DNA of 7,691 nucleotides from Alphaproteobacteria bacterium (lineage in GTDB: Bacteria; Pseudomonadota; Alphaproteobacteria; Micropepsales; Micropepsaceae): the NCBI GenBank assembly GCA_015654715.1, contig JAATGK010000205.1, forward strand, positions 1 to 7,691, read 5' to 3'. The notes beneath the pieces are model-generated. The model was not told the DNA's origin and ran no database searches. It worked only from the letters and a program-made list of their open reading frames with translations. A program made the translations under genes and the position numbers. This document shows, piece after piece, positions 1 through 5,723 of this stretch. How positions within the stretch are numbered: the stretch's first letter is position 1; every line of letters starts with the position of its first letter.

Positions 1-376
1 CGGGCGTGGTGGGGGGGGGGCGTGAGGAGCCTGCTTGGGGGCTGGGAGTGAGCAAGGGCTTCTCCGGTGACCGATCTTTGGACGGCTCGGCCATGAAAGG
101 CACGCCGGCTTGCACGATCACCTGGGCGTCGGTCTTGGCGGCGAGGCGGGCGAGCTGCAGTGAATCGCCGACAAAATCGGCCACACAGTGGAAAATCTCC
201 GGCGTCATGTAATTGTGCGCCAGCACAACGGCGTTTTTCTCGCGCTTCAGGGCATTGATCGCCGCGATGTACGGTGCGTGGACCGCCCATTCGAGCGAGG
301 GGACGACGTGCTCCACCTTCTGGCGGAGCGCTTCAGTTGCACTCGCGATTTCGGGCGTAAAGGGCAGTTCCGACAT
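1..376 (-). CDS. nadA: Quinolinate synthase NadA, N-terminal part (runs off the window edge)
   Basis: NadA is a cytoplasmic 4Fe-4S enzyme that condenses iminoaspartate with dihydroxyacetone phosphate to make quinolinate for de novo NAD synthesis. Only about 125 codons are present. The frame was read from the reverse strand from ATG 376-374; an in-frame TAA lies five codons upstream, so no earlier start is possible. Family signatures are AHNYMTPEI (residues 53-61, with the His and Tyr of the active-site HxY motif), [11 protein letters not shown] (66-76) and [12 protein letters not shown] (86-97). From about residue 93 the reading departs from the family: [16 protein letters not shown] sits where the family has VxFMAETxKxLxPEK, and GSS sits where the first cluster Cys (GCS) is expected. 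These changes fall in a G-rich stretch at the window end and are probably sequence errors. A promoter and two operator-like repeats lie just upstream. Identity is secure; the state of the rest of the gene cannot be seen. Confidence 0.9.
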   Translation of the reverse strand, partial: MSELPFTPEIASATEALRQKVEHVVPSLEWAVHAPYIAAINALKREKNAVVLAHNYMTPEIFHCVADFVGDSLQLARLAAKTDAQVIVQAGVPFMAEPSKDRSPEKPLLTPSPQAGSSRPPPTTP

Positions 377-389
377 GTCTTCGACCTGT

Positions 390-408
390 TATGCTCTGTT
401 TGAGTATA
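390..408 (-). promoter_or_regulatory. Operator-like inverted repeat 1, over the nadA transcription start
   Basis: On the plus strand it reads TATGCTC-TGTTT-GAGTATA, two 7-bp arms matching at 6 of 7 pairs around a 5-bp spacer. It directly abuts the predicted -10 box of nadA and covers the expected +1, so a bound protein would block transcription. The same layout recurs at 453-471. The NUDIX-winged-helix regulator encoded next door is the obvious candidate binder; that is inference, not shown by the sequence. Confidence 0.55.
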
Positions 409-436
409 TATCTAGGGCAAAAACACCGGCTTTCAA
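409..436 (-). promoter_or_regulatory. Predicted sigma-70-type promoter of nadA
   Basis: Read on the minus strand, TTGAAA (436-431) is followed after 16 bp by TAGATA (414-409). Transcription would start near 402, leaving a leader of about 26 nt before the nadA ATG at 376. The -35 box sits inside a small inverted repeat (CCGGC at 426-430, GCCGG at 438-442). Called from consensus similarity and its position between the two operator-like repeats; the exact start is not proven. Confidence 0.5.
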
Positions 437-452
437 GGCCGGCCTCATTCTT

Positions 453-471
453 TATGCTACACATGAGTACA
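453..471 (-). promoter_or_regulatory. Operator-like inverted repeat 2, upstream of the nadA -35 box
   Basis: On the plus strand it reads TATGCTA-CACAT-GAGTACA. It has the same 7-5-7 architecture and orientation as the repeat at 390-408 and agrees with it at most arm positions (TATGCT and GAGTA are identical), while the spacers differ, as expected for a dimer-binding site. Centre-to-centre distance to the first copy is 63 bp, close to six helical turns, which would place two bound dimers on the same DNA face. It is the weaker palindrome of the two. Confidence 0.45.
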
Positions 472-540
472 AATCCGTCAAGGCAGATTCGTTAACCGCG
501 CCGGGAAATTCCGGGCGTCCTCAACGGGTGCTGAATTCTG

Positions 541-690
541 GAATTGCGATAAATTCGCAACTTACCCGAAAGGGTTGAAAAAACCTGCCAATTCGGGCAA
601 ATCCGATCCCAGATACGCCCGTAAACATCCAGGCGCGAAAGTGCTGCTGTGCGCAGCTGCTTGGGCCCTCCTTCGGGAGGGCCTTTTTTT
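541..690 (+). ncRNA. Possible small RNA ending at the orphan terminator
   Basis: No plus-strand gene precedes the strong terminator at 664-690, so the transcript it stops is unknown. The stretch before it folds locally into several hairpins: TTGCGA/TCGCAA around TAAAT (544-560), ACCC/GGGT closing a GAAA tetraloop (564-575), TGCC/GGCA (586-599) and a GCTGC/GCAGC stem just before the terminator. I recognise no known RNA family and found no convincing promoter, so the 5' end is arbitrary. The reading frame open here from 575 continues into the antisense of the regulator gene and looks like a shadow. It could instead be the end of an antisense transcript from nadA. Confidence 0.3.
664..690 (+). 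terminator. Strong rho-independent terminator, plus strand
   Basis: A perfect 8-bp stem, GGCCCTCC (664-671) with GGAGGGCC (676-683), closes a TTCG tetraloop and is followed at once by seven T (684-690). The T run lies only on the plus-strand side; read on the minus strand the hairpin is followed by CAAGCAGC, so it is not a good terminator for the regulator gene ending at 716. Confidence 0.8.
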
Positions 691-715
691 CAGCCGGAAC
701 GTTGCCGTGACTTTT

Positions 716-1675
716 TTAGGTTGCGCGCTGTCGCGCCAGGCGCACGCCGGGCGAGGGGCGTTCGCGCAGAACTTCGCGGCGGAAGCGGAACAGTTCGGCC
801 GGGCGGCCGCGCGGCGGCGAATTGAATTTGCCGGTGCCTTCCACCAAGCCCTGATCTTCGACCAAGCGGCGGAAATTCTGCTTATGCAGGCGGATGCCGG
901 AAATCGCTTCCACCGTGCGCTGCAATTCCAAAAGCGTGAACGAGGCCGGCATCAATTCGAATACCACCGGGCGGTATTTCATTTTTCCGCGCAGCCGGGC
1001 GATGGCGGTGGCGAGGATGCGGCGATGATCGAACATCATGCGGTCACCGAGCGGCAGCGCATGACCGGTGGCGATCCGTCCGTCGCGGGCGCTTTCGGTA
1101 ACCAGACCAGCTTCGTAGAGCAGTTCGTAGCGCTCCAGCACCTTTTCCTCGTCCCAGCCGATGTCTTCGCCGCCGAAGCATAGCCGCACGCGATCGCGGC
1201 GCAGCTCGGCGCAAGACTTGTCGGGCGCGGTGGCAACAAAATCTTTGAGCGCCGGGCCGATCACCTCGTCGATCACCGCCGGTTTCTGGTCGCGCCAGTC
1301 TTCCCACGGGAAATAGCGATACCAGCCGCGCCAGATGCTGTCGGGCGCGTTGCGCTCGCCAAGCTGCTTGGTCAGCGCCAGATACCCGACCGACACCACG
1401 CGCGCATTCTCGCCCGGTTTCAGGGTGTGACGGCCGCGATCGCCGAAGGTGTAAAGCTGCTCGACATAGCCGAGGTCGAGATAGGTCTGCTCGCCCACCC
1501 AGGTGCGCAGACCGCTTTCGAGGGTGCGGTGGGCGAGCGGATCGAACGGACCAAAGGGCAGGGAGTCGTCGGCGCCGGCGGTATGGACCACCAGCACGCT
1601 CGGACTGTCTTCCACCACCGACACGATGGCGGCGGATAGCCCGATGGTGACGACGTGTTTGCCGGTGTCGGTCAC
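716..1675 (-). CDS. nadQ: NUDIX-winged-helix transcriptional regulator of NAD synthesis (NadQ/NrtR type)
   Basis: A 319-residue protein, likely a cytoplasmic DNA-binding regulator that senses an NAD-related nucleotide and controls nad genes. Residues ~10-150 resemble a NUDIX fold, but the box is degenerate: around residues 42-64 the region reads GPFDPLAHRTLESGLRTWVGEQ, and the acidic residues of the catalytic REUXEEXGU core are mostly gone, as expected of a sensor and not a hydrolase. Residues ~246-298 match the C-terminal winged helix of NrtR-like proteins, with FTLLELQ, the recognition-helix-like QNFRRLVEDQGLVE and a closing GRPAELFRF. The start is GTG 1675, overlapping the upstream phosphatase stop by 4 bp (GTGA), with GGAGG 10 nt before it; the frame stays open further upstream but no better start was seen. 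nadA lies just downstream on the same strand. The family call is firm. The choice of nadQ over nrtR as symbol rests on recall of alphaproteobacterial gene context and is less sure. Confidence 0.75.
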   Translation of the reverse strand: MTDTGKHVVTIGLSAAIVSVVEDSPSVLVVHTAGADDSLPFGPFDPLAHRTLESGLRTWVGEQTYLDLGYVEQLYTFGDRGRHTLKPGENARVVSVGYLALTKQLGERNAPDSIWRGWYRYFPWEDWRDQKPAVIDEVIGPALKDFVATAPDKSCAELRRDRVRLCFGGEDIGWDEEKVLERYELLYEAGLVTESARDGRIATGHALPLGDRMMFDHRRILATAIARLRGKMKYRPVVFELMPASFTLLELQRTVEAISGIRLHKQNFRRLVEDQGLVEGTGKFNSPPRGRPAELFRFRREVLRERPSPGVRLARQRAT

Positions 1676-2196
1676 AGCCCCAATTCCTCCAGCCCAAACG
1701 CCACCGGCACGCCTTCTTCGACGACGATCCCGGGCCCCATCTCTTCGACCGCCGCCACCATGGCGCCGTTGCGCTTCAGCAGCCTGTCGGCGAGCCGGAC
1801 GATAAGCCGGTTGGGCTGGGCGTGCGGCGCGCGGGAACGGATTTCGCGCGCGATGCGATGTTCGTCGCCGCGAGGACTGCGGTCGCACAGGATGGCAAAG
1901 GCGCTCGCCATCGAGCGGCTGACGCCCGCCCAGCAGTGGACGATCAGCGGCTGTTTGGCGTCCCAGCCGCGGGCGAAACCCAGCAGCGCGGCGACGTGGA
2001 CTTCGTCGGGGACGACTTTGCCGTCCACCGGTTCGGGGATGTCGTGCAGCGCCAGACGCAAATGCCGGTCAGCCGGAAAGTCGTCCGGAGTCGCGATCAT
2101 GAACTCCGGCGACAGCAGGCTGATCAAATGCGACGGTTGGTAAATCCGCAGCATGTTCGGCAGGACCGAAAGAGGCGTGACCAGAATCAGTGACAT
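1672..2196 (-). CDS. Protein tyrosine phosphatase-like (CX5R) protein
   Basis: A small soluble protein of 174 residues with the cysteine-phosphatase signature HCWAGVSRS (residues 87-95). Cys88 is the nucleophile and Arg94 the phosphate-binding residue. HDIPEP (51-56) lies where dual-specificity-like phosphatases carry the general-acid Asp (Asp52, inferred). The N-terminal ILVTPLSVLP and PSHLISLLSPE resemble the first strands of such domains, which supports ATG 2196 over the internal ATG at residue 15. The ribosome site is weak. No signal peptide or membrane segment is seen. It follows the HD-domain gene by 63 bp and overlaps the NUDIX regulator start by 4 bp, so it is very likely cotranscribed with the regulator. 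The substrate is unknown: it could be a phosphoprotein or a small phosphorylated molecule. Superfamily is secure, physiological role is not. Confidence 0.8.
   Translation of the reverse strand: MSLILVTPLSVLPNMLRIYQPSHLISLLSPEFMIATPDDFPADRHLRLALHDIPEPVDGKVVPDEVHVAALLGFARGWDAKQPLIVHCWAGVSRSMASAFAILCDRSPRGDEHRIAREIRSRAPHAQPNRLIVRLADRLLKRNGAMVAAVEEMGPGIVVEEGVPVAFGLEELGL
1686..1690 (-). promoter_or_regulatory. Ribosome binding site for the NUDIX regulator
   Basis: GGAGG on the minus strand, inside the last codons of the phosphatase gene and 10 nt before GTG 1675. It is one of the clearest Shine-Dalgarno sequences in the window and settles the GTG start against the much longer open frame reaching 1888. 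With the GTGA overlap it points to translational coupling of phosphatase and regulator. Confidence 0.7.
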
Positions 2197-2259
2197 GGCT
2201 TCATCTGTTAGCCCGTCATTATGTCACGCGAAAGCTGTATGGGGAGCTATTTCAGTTTG

Positions 2260-2850
2260 TTACACCGACAGCTTGGCAAATCGCTCGAGGAACAGGGCCT
2301 CGGCCTCGGCGGTCGGCAGCGGTATCAGCCGCGGGGTTTTGAGGGCGGCGGGCGGGGCGCCGAAGATCTTTTTGGCCTCGTCCGTCTCGAAGCCGGCGAG
2401 CTGGATCGCCTCGTGATAGGCCGAGAGGATGTCGGCCTTTTTGAACAGTTTTTCGAGGTGGATCGGCGGCTTGGGCGGCAGCCCGAAGCGGATGTGGATG
2501 GCCGCCATAAGTTTAAGCTCTAAGCTCTTGTAACTAATGCCGACTGCGGCCTTGAACGGGCTAATGAGGTCACCGACAACATACTCTGGCGCATCATGCA
2601 GAAGGGCCATCAGCCGGGCCTCGCGGGTGAGCCCCGAGGGACTAAGGTCGGCGCTCAGCCGCTCGACCAGCACGCAATGCTGCGCCACCGAGAAGGCGTT
2701 GGCACCCTTGGTCTGGCCGTTCCAGCGCGCCACCCGCGCCAGCCCGTGCGCGATATCTTCGATTTCGATGTCGAGCGGCGACGGGTCGAGCAGGTCGAGG
2801 CGGCGGCCGCTCAGCATCCGCTGCCAGGCCCGGGGTGGTTTGTCGATCAT
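2260..2850 (-). CDS. HD-domain phosphohydrolase, YfbR-like
   Basis: A 196-residue soluble protein with the metal-binding HD pattern: His58 in SVAQH, His85-Asp86 in MALLHDAPEYVVGD, and Asp140 in FKKAD. This order and spacing match YfbR-type HD proteins, which in E. coli dephosphorylate deoxynucleoside 5'-monophosphates, so a nucleotidase activity is plausible but inferred. The RRLDLLDPSPLDIEIEDIAH segment (16-35) is typical of this family in alphaproteobacteria as far as I recall. The start is ATG 2850; the ribosome site is poor. It is the first gene of a same-strand run with the phosphatase and the NUDIX regulator, separated from the FabH-like gene upstream by a palindromic repeat. The neighbourhood suggests nucleotide or NAD-intermediate turnover, but nothing in the sequence fixes the substrate. 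Confidence 0.8.
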   Translation of the reverse strand: MIDKPPRAWQRMLSGRRLDLLDPSPLDIEIEDIAHGLARVARWNGQTKGANAFSVAQHCVLVERLSADLSPSGLTREARLMALLHDAPEYVVGDLISPFKAAVGISYKSLELKLMAAIHIRFGLPPKPPIHLEKLFKKADILSAYHEAIQLAGFETDEAKKIFGAPPAALKTPRLIPLPTAEAEALFLERFAKLSV

Positions 2851-2897
2851 TGTTTGGTTCTAATGTCCCGATTGGAGCTCGCAGGTCTCTTTCTTTT

Positions 2898-2988
2898 CGT
2901 CATGGCCGCCCTTGAGGCGGCCATCCAGGGTCTCTTCGGCTCACGGACGCTCGCCGGCTGGATGGCCGGGTCAAGCCCGGCCATGACG
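2898..2988. repeat. Nested intergenic palindrome (Rhizobiales-type repetitive element)
   Basis: Two 31-bp arms, 2898-2928 and 2958-2988, are inverted copies of each other (27 of 31 positions match) around a 29-bp centre. Each arm is itself a hairpin: ATGGCCGCC/GGCGGCCAT with loop CTTGA (2902-2924) and ATGGCCGGG/CCCGGCCAT with loop TCAAG (2962-2984). All four arm differences lie in the stems and occur as paired changes that keep both hairpins perfect. The short minus-strand frame over it (including MAGLDPAIQ) is the familiar spurious translation of such elements and is not called as a gene. It lies between the FabH-like gene and the HD gene. Confidence 0.85.
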
Positions 2989-3060
2989 AGTGGCTGTGGG
3001 AGATTCAACGAATTTATGGTTCGGAACACTACCACAAGGCCAGCGCGGCGGGCGGCGGTG

Positions 3061-4194
3061 TCAGCTCAACTTTCTGAGGATAACGCTGCCGGCCGAATAG
3101 CCCGCTCCGAAGGTGCAAAGCACGCCGATATCGCCCGTCGCGAGATCGGCGTTGTGCTTGTTGAAGGCGATGATCGCGCCTGCCGACGAGGTGTTGGCGT
3201 ACTCATCGATCACGTTCGGTGCTTCGCTCGGGGACGGATCGTGGCCCAGCACTTTGTGCGCCAGGAAGATGTTCATGTGGATGTTGGCCTGATGCAGCCA
3301 CAGGCGTTTGATGTCGGTCGCGGTCAGGCCGTTTTCGGCCAGATGCTCGGTCATAAAGTGACCGACCAGCGGCAGCACTTCTTTGAACACCTTGCGGCCT
3401 TGCTGCACGAACAGCTTGTCGGGCTTGCCGATACCTTCCGGCGCGCAGCGGTTCAGGAAGCCGAAGTTGTTGCGGATATTGTTGGAAAACTGCGCCTTCA
3501 GCTTGCTCGACACGATCTCCCAGACATTGACGCCTGACGCCGTTTCGGCACGTTCGATGATCATGGCGGTGCAGGCATCGCCGAACAGGAAATGGCTGTC
3601 GCGCTCGCGGAAATTGGCGTGGCCGGTGAGGATTTCCGGATTGCAGATCAGGATCGCGCGCGCTCCGCCGCTCTCGATCAGGCCTTTGGCGACGTGGATG
3701 GCATAGGTCGCCGAGGCGCAGCCGACACTCATGTCGAAGGCAAAGCCGGTGCTGCCGAGCGCCGCCTGAATCTCGATCGCCATGGCGGGATAGGCGCGCT
3801 GCATGACCGCGCAGGAGCAGATCACGCCGTCGATCTCGGACGGCTTCTTCCCGGCTGCCGCCATCGCCTCACGCGCCGCCGCGACCGCCATTTCGGCCAT
3901 CACCGACAACTCGCCGTCGGGGCGCTCGGGAATACGAGGGCACATCACCTCGGGATCGAGGATTCCGGTCTTGTCCAACACGTAGCGGTTCTTGATGCCG
4001 GAGGCTTTGACGATGAACGCAGAGGAGGATTCGAGGAGGGCTTTGGTCGTCCCGGCGGCGATTTCCGCAGCGTGATCGCGGTTGAAGCGCGCGACATAAG
4101 TATTAAAGGATTCAACGATTTCCTCGTTATTGATCGTTTGAGACGGCACAAACACACCCGAACCCGACACTACCAAGCCCGTCAAATTCTTCAT
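3061..4194 (-). CDS. Beta-ketoacyl-ACP synthase III-like thiolase-fold enzyme, long form
   Basis: A 377-residue condensing enzyme of the FabH branch of the thiolase superfamily, expected to join an acyl-CoA to malonyl-ACP by decarboxylative condensation in the cytoplasm. The triad is complete: Cys159 in SVGCASATY, His301 in WLHQANIH and Asn334 in EYANTSSAG; the C terminus carries the usual GxGxS-like turn (FGAGYSAGS). It is about 60 residues longer than housekeeping E. coli FabH, with much of the extra length before the nucleophile (Cys159 against Cys112), including SFNTYVARFNRDHAAEI near residues 29-45. So it is probably a specialised paralogue, with an acyl primer that cannot be told from sequence. 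The start is ATG 4194, with AAGGA 10 nt upstream; an in-frame TTG at 4203 has that AAGGA too close. It is divergent from the sensor kinase. No fab genes adjoin it. I give no symbol because fabH would overstate equivalence. Confidence 0.85.
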   Translation of the reverse strand: MKNLTGLVVSGSGVFVPSQTINNEEIVESFNTYVARFNRDHAAEIAAGTTKALLESSSAFIVKASGIKNRYVLDKTGILDPEVMCPRIPERPDGELSVMAEMAVAAAREAMAAAGKKPSEIDGVICSCAVMQRAYPAMAIEIQAALGSTGFAFDMSVGCASATYAIHVAKGLIESGGARAILICNPEILTGHANFRERDSHFLFGDACTAMIIERAETASGVNVWEIVSSKLKAQFSNNIRNNFGFLNRCAPEGIGKPDKLFVQQGRKVFKEVLPLVGHFMTEHLAENGLTATDIKRLWLHQANIHMNIFLAHKVLGHDPSPSEAPNVIDEYANTSSAGAIIAFNKHNADLATGDIGVLCTFGAGYSAGSVILRKLS

Positions 4195-4282
4195 CCCTTC
4201 CAAATCCTTGGGGGAAATTGACGGATGCGGAAGGCGAAGGCAAGCGCCGGTCTCAACGCGGCGTTTAGAGTTCGTCCGTTAG

Positions 4283-4304
4283 ATTCTCCCCGATTGTGGA
4301 GAAT
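4283..4304. repeat. 22-bp inverted repeat in the divergent intergenic region
   Basis: Arms ATTCTCC (4283-4289) and GGAGAAT (4298-4304) match perfectly around an 8-bp centre. It lies about 90 bp from the FabH-like start and 63 bp before the kinase ATG, a position suitable for an operator acting on either gene, or a hairpin in the kinase leader. No T run follows on either strand, so it is not a terminator. A second hairpin lies at 4242-4266 (stem AAGCGCCG/CGGCGTTT, one G-T pair). Confidence 0.4.
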
Positions 4305-4340
4305 TGCGACCGTTGGGGACGATTTTAGCCCATACCTACA

Positions 4341-4396
4341 AGCCAGGTTCCCCGGAACGCCCCCGGATGACCGCCGGGACGTGCTGGGCTTTTTTT
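4341..4396 (+). other. Terminator-like structure overlapping the sensor-kinase start
   Basis: CCCGG (4362-4366) pairs with CCGGG (4374-4378), with the proposed kinase ATG in the loop. An outer AGCC (4341-4344) can pair with GGCT (4387-4390), directly followed by a T tract (4390-4396). Between them GTTC/GAAC forms another small stem. It could be an attenuator or a start-codon-occluding leader, or simply GC-rich coding sequence followed by two Phe codons. The T run also encodes part of a hydrophobic segment that fits a membrane helix, which is why I keep the region as coding. Confidence 0.3.
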
Positions 4397-5680
4397 GCCT
4401 TGGGTCTGATCTTCGGTGCTGCCGGTCAGGTGATGTCGGCGCGCGAAATTGCCACGGGCGCCGTGCTGCTGCTGGTCATCGCCGGCACAGTCATTTTGTT
4501 GCGCGGCCTAGCGGAGCGGTCCGACAAGACCTTGCTGGTGGGGGACTTCAGCTATCGCGGCTTCTTCGAGACGGCGATCGAAGGCATTTTCCGCACCACG
4601 CCCTGCGGCCATTATCTCGACGTCAATTCGGCGCTGGCCCGCATCTACGGCTACGAAAGTCCCGAGGACCTCAAAAACGGCCTCACCAACATTGCTTCCC
4701 AGCTTTATGTCGATCCGGACCGGCGCGATGCCTTCAAGAAGATCATGGCCGAGCACGACGAGGTCATCGGCTTCGTCAGCGAGATCCGTCGCCGCGACGG
4801 CTCGACCATCTGGATCAGCGAAAACGCCCGCGCCGTCCGCGACTGGAACGGCAAAATCGTCTGCTATCAGGGCACGGTCGAGGATGTCACCCAGAAATTC
4901 GCCGCCGAACGCGCCATCAAAAAGGGTCTCAAGCGCGCCGAGCAAGCCAACCGCACCAAGAATGCGTTTCTGGCAATGATGAGCCATGAGCTGAAAACAC
5001 CGCTCAACGCCATTATCGGATTCTCCGAAATGATCGGCACCGAAATGCTGGGGCCGATCGGCAACCAGGCTTACCTCGGCTACATCAACGACATTCATGC
5101 CAGCGGCAACAAGCTGCTTGCCATCATCAACGATGTCCTCGACGTGGCGCGCTTCGAGGGCAATGCGATCGCCCTCAACCGCTGCGAATGTTGCGCCGAG
5201 GAAATTGCCGAAACGGCGCGCAAACGGGCCCGCGCTCAGAGCGGCGACGGCCGCGACGTCGTGCTCGAAATCCCGGGCAACCTGCCGACCCTCAATGTCG
5301 ATAAGCTCCGCCTGGCGCAAGTCCTGGCCAACCTTCTCGCCAACGCGCTTAAGTTTACACCGCCGCCGGGTGTGGTGTTGCTGCGGGCCTGGCAAACCGA
5401 CGCTGGCGCCGTCCACTTTGCGGTCTCCGACAACGGCATCGGCATGTCCGAGGACATCATCGCCATGGTGCTGCAGCCGTTCCATCAGGCCGATGGTTCC
5501 CTGGCGCGCCGTTTCGAAGGGGCGGGGCTGGGGCTGCCGATCGCCCATGCCTTGACCAAGCTGCACGGCGGTGCGCTCAGCATTTCCAGCGCCGAGGGGC
5601 GAGGGACCACCGTTACCGTCGAGCTGCCGGTAAGCTGCTTGTGGCAGGACGCGCCCGAGACCGAAGCCCTGTCAGCCTGA
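4367..5680 (+). CDS. Membrane-anchored PAS sensor histidine kinase
   Basis: A 437-residue transmitter kinase of a two-component system. Two hydrophobic helices near residues 7-22 and 29-47 would form an N-terminal hairpin in the inner membrane with almost no periplasmic loop, so sensing is probably cytoplasmic. A PAS domain (~64-178) follows, with [16 protein letters not shown] at its start and a PAC-like [11 protein letters not shown] at its end, then a helical linker. HisKA carries the phospho-acceptor His207 in SHELKTPLN. The ATPase domain has the N box (Asn326 in LLANALKF), G1 box (Asp355 in DNGIGM) and G2 box [12 protein letters not shown]. The dimerisation helices resemble the PleC/DivJ/PdhS style common in alphaproteobacteria. 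No receiver domain and no adjacent response regulator are seen, so it is an orphan kinase here. ATG 4367 is chosen because it keeps both helices; the frame is open back to a TTG at 4304, and an ATG at 4432 is an alternative. The start is uncertain, the family is not. Confidence 0.87.
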   Translation: MTAGTCWAFFALGLIFGAAGQVMSAREIATGAVLLLVIAGTVILLRGLAERSDKTLLVGDFSYRGFFETAIEGIFRTTPCGHYLDVNSALARIYGYESPEDLKNGLTNIASQLYVDPDRRDAFKKIMAEHDEVIGFVSEIRRRDGSTIWISENARAVRDWNGKIVCYQGTVEDVTQKFAAERAIKKGLKRAEQANRTKNAFLAMMSHELKTPLNAIIGFSEMIGTEMLGPIGNQAYLGYINDIHASGNKLLAIINDVLDVARFEGNAIALNRCECCAEEIAETARKRARAQSGDGRDVVLEIPGNLPTLNVDKLRLAQVLANLLANALKFTPPPGVVLLRAWQTDAGAVHFAVSDNGIGMSEDIIAMVLQPFHQADGSLARRFEGAGLGLPIAHALTKLHGGALSISSAEGRGTTVTVELPVSCLWQDAPETEALSA

Positions 5681-5723
5681 TCCACCTTTCCTTGTCGTCG
5701 CGCTTGCTCTAAATCGCTGGCCC

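Noticed and set aside
664..690. The hairpin as terminator of the HD-phosphatase-regulator operon
   Set aside because: On the minus strand the stem is not followed by a T run; the T tract is on the plus-strand side only.
575..1183. Plus-strand open frame starting inside the putative sRNA region
   Set aside because: It runs through a strong terminator at 664-690 and then antisense to the NUDIX regulator, with low-complexity Arg/Ala/Gln-rich content.
1676..1888. An upstream extension of the NUDIX regulator giving a 390-residue protein
   Set aside because: The extension is Arg/Ala-rich, lies antiparallel in sense to no known domain and overlaps the conserved C-terminal half of the phosphatase in another frame. 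GTG 1675 has a good GGAGG and a 4-bp coupling overlap.
2847..3035. A 62-residue minus-strand frame containing MAGLDPAIQ
   Set aside because: It is the translation of the palindromic repeat at 2898-2988 plus flanks; this peptide is a common artefact of such repeats.
2596..3537. Long plus-strand open frame of 313 codons
   Set aside because: It crosses the HD gene, the repeat and the FabH-like gene in antisense. Its product is rich in Arg, His and Gln and shows no domain, as expected for a shadow in high-GC DNA.
4508..5566. Minus-strand open frame of 352 codons opposite the sensor kinase
   Set aside because: The kinase on the plus strand has all HisKA and HATPase motifs in this stretch; the opposite frame has no recognisable domain.
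5681..5723. A preQ1 riboswitch upstream of queC
   Set aside because: The gap is only 43 bp and shows no preQ1-type hairpin with an A-rich tail pairing to the loop.
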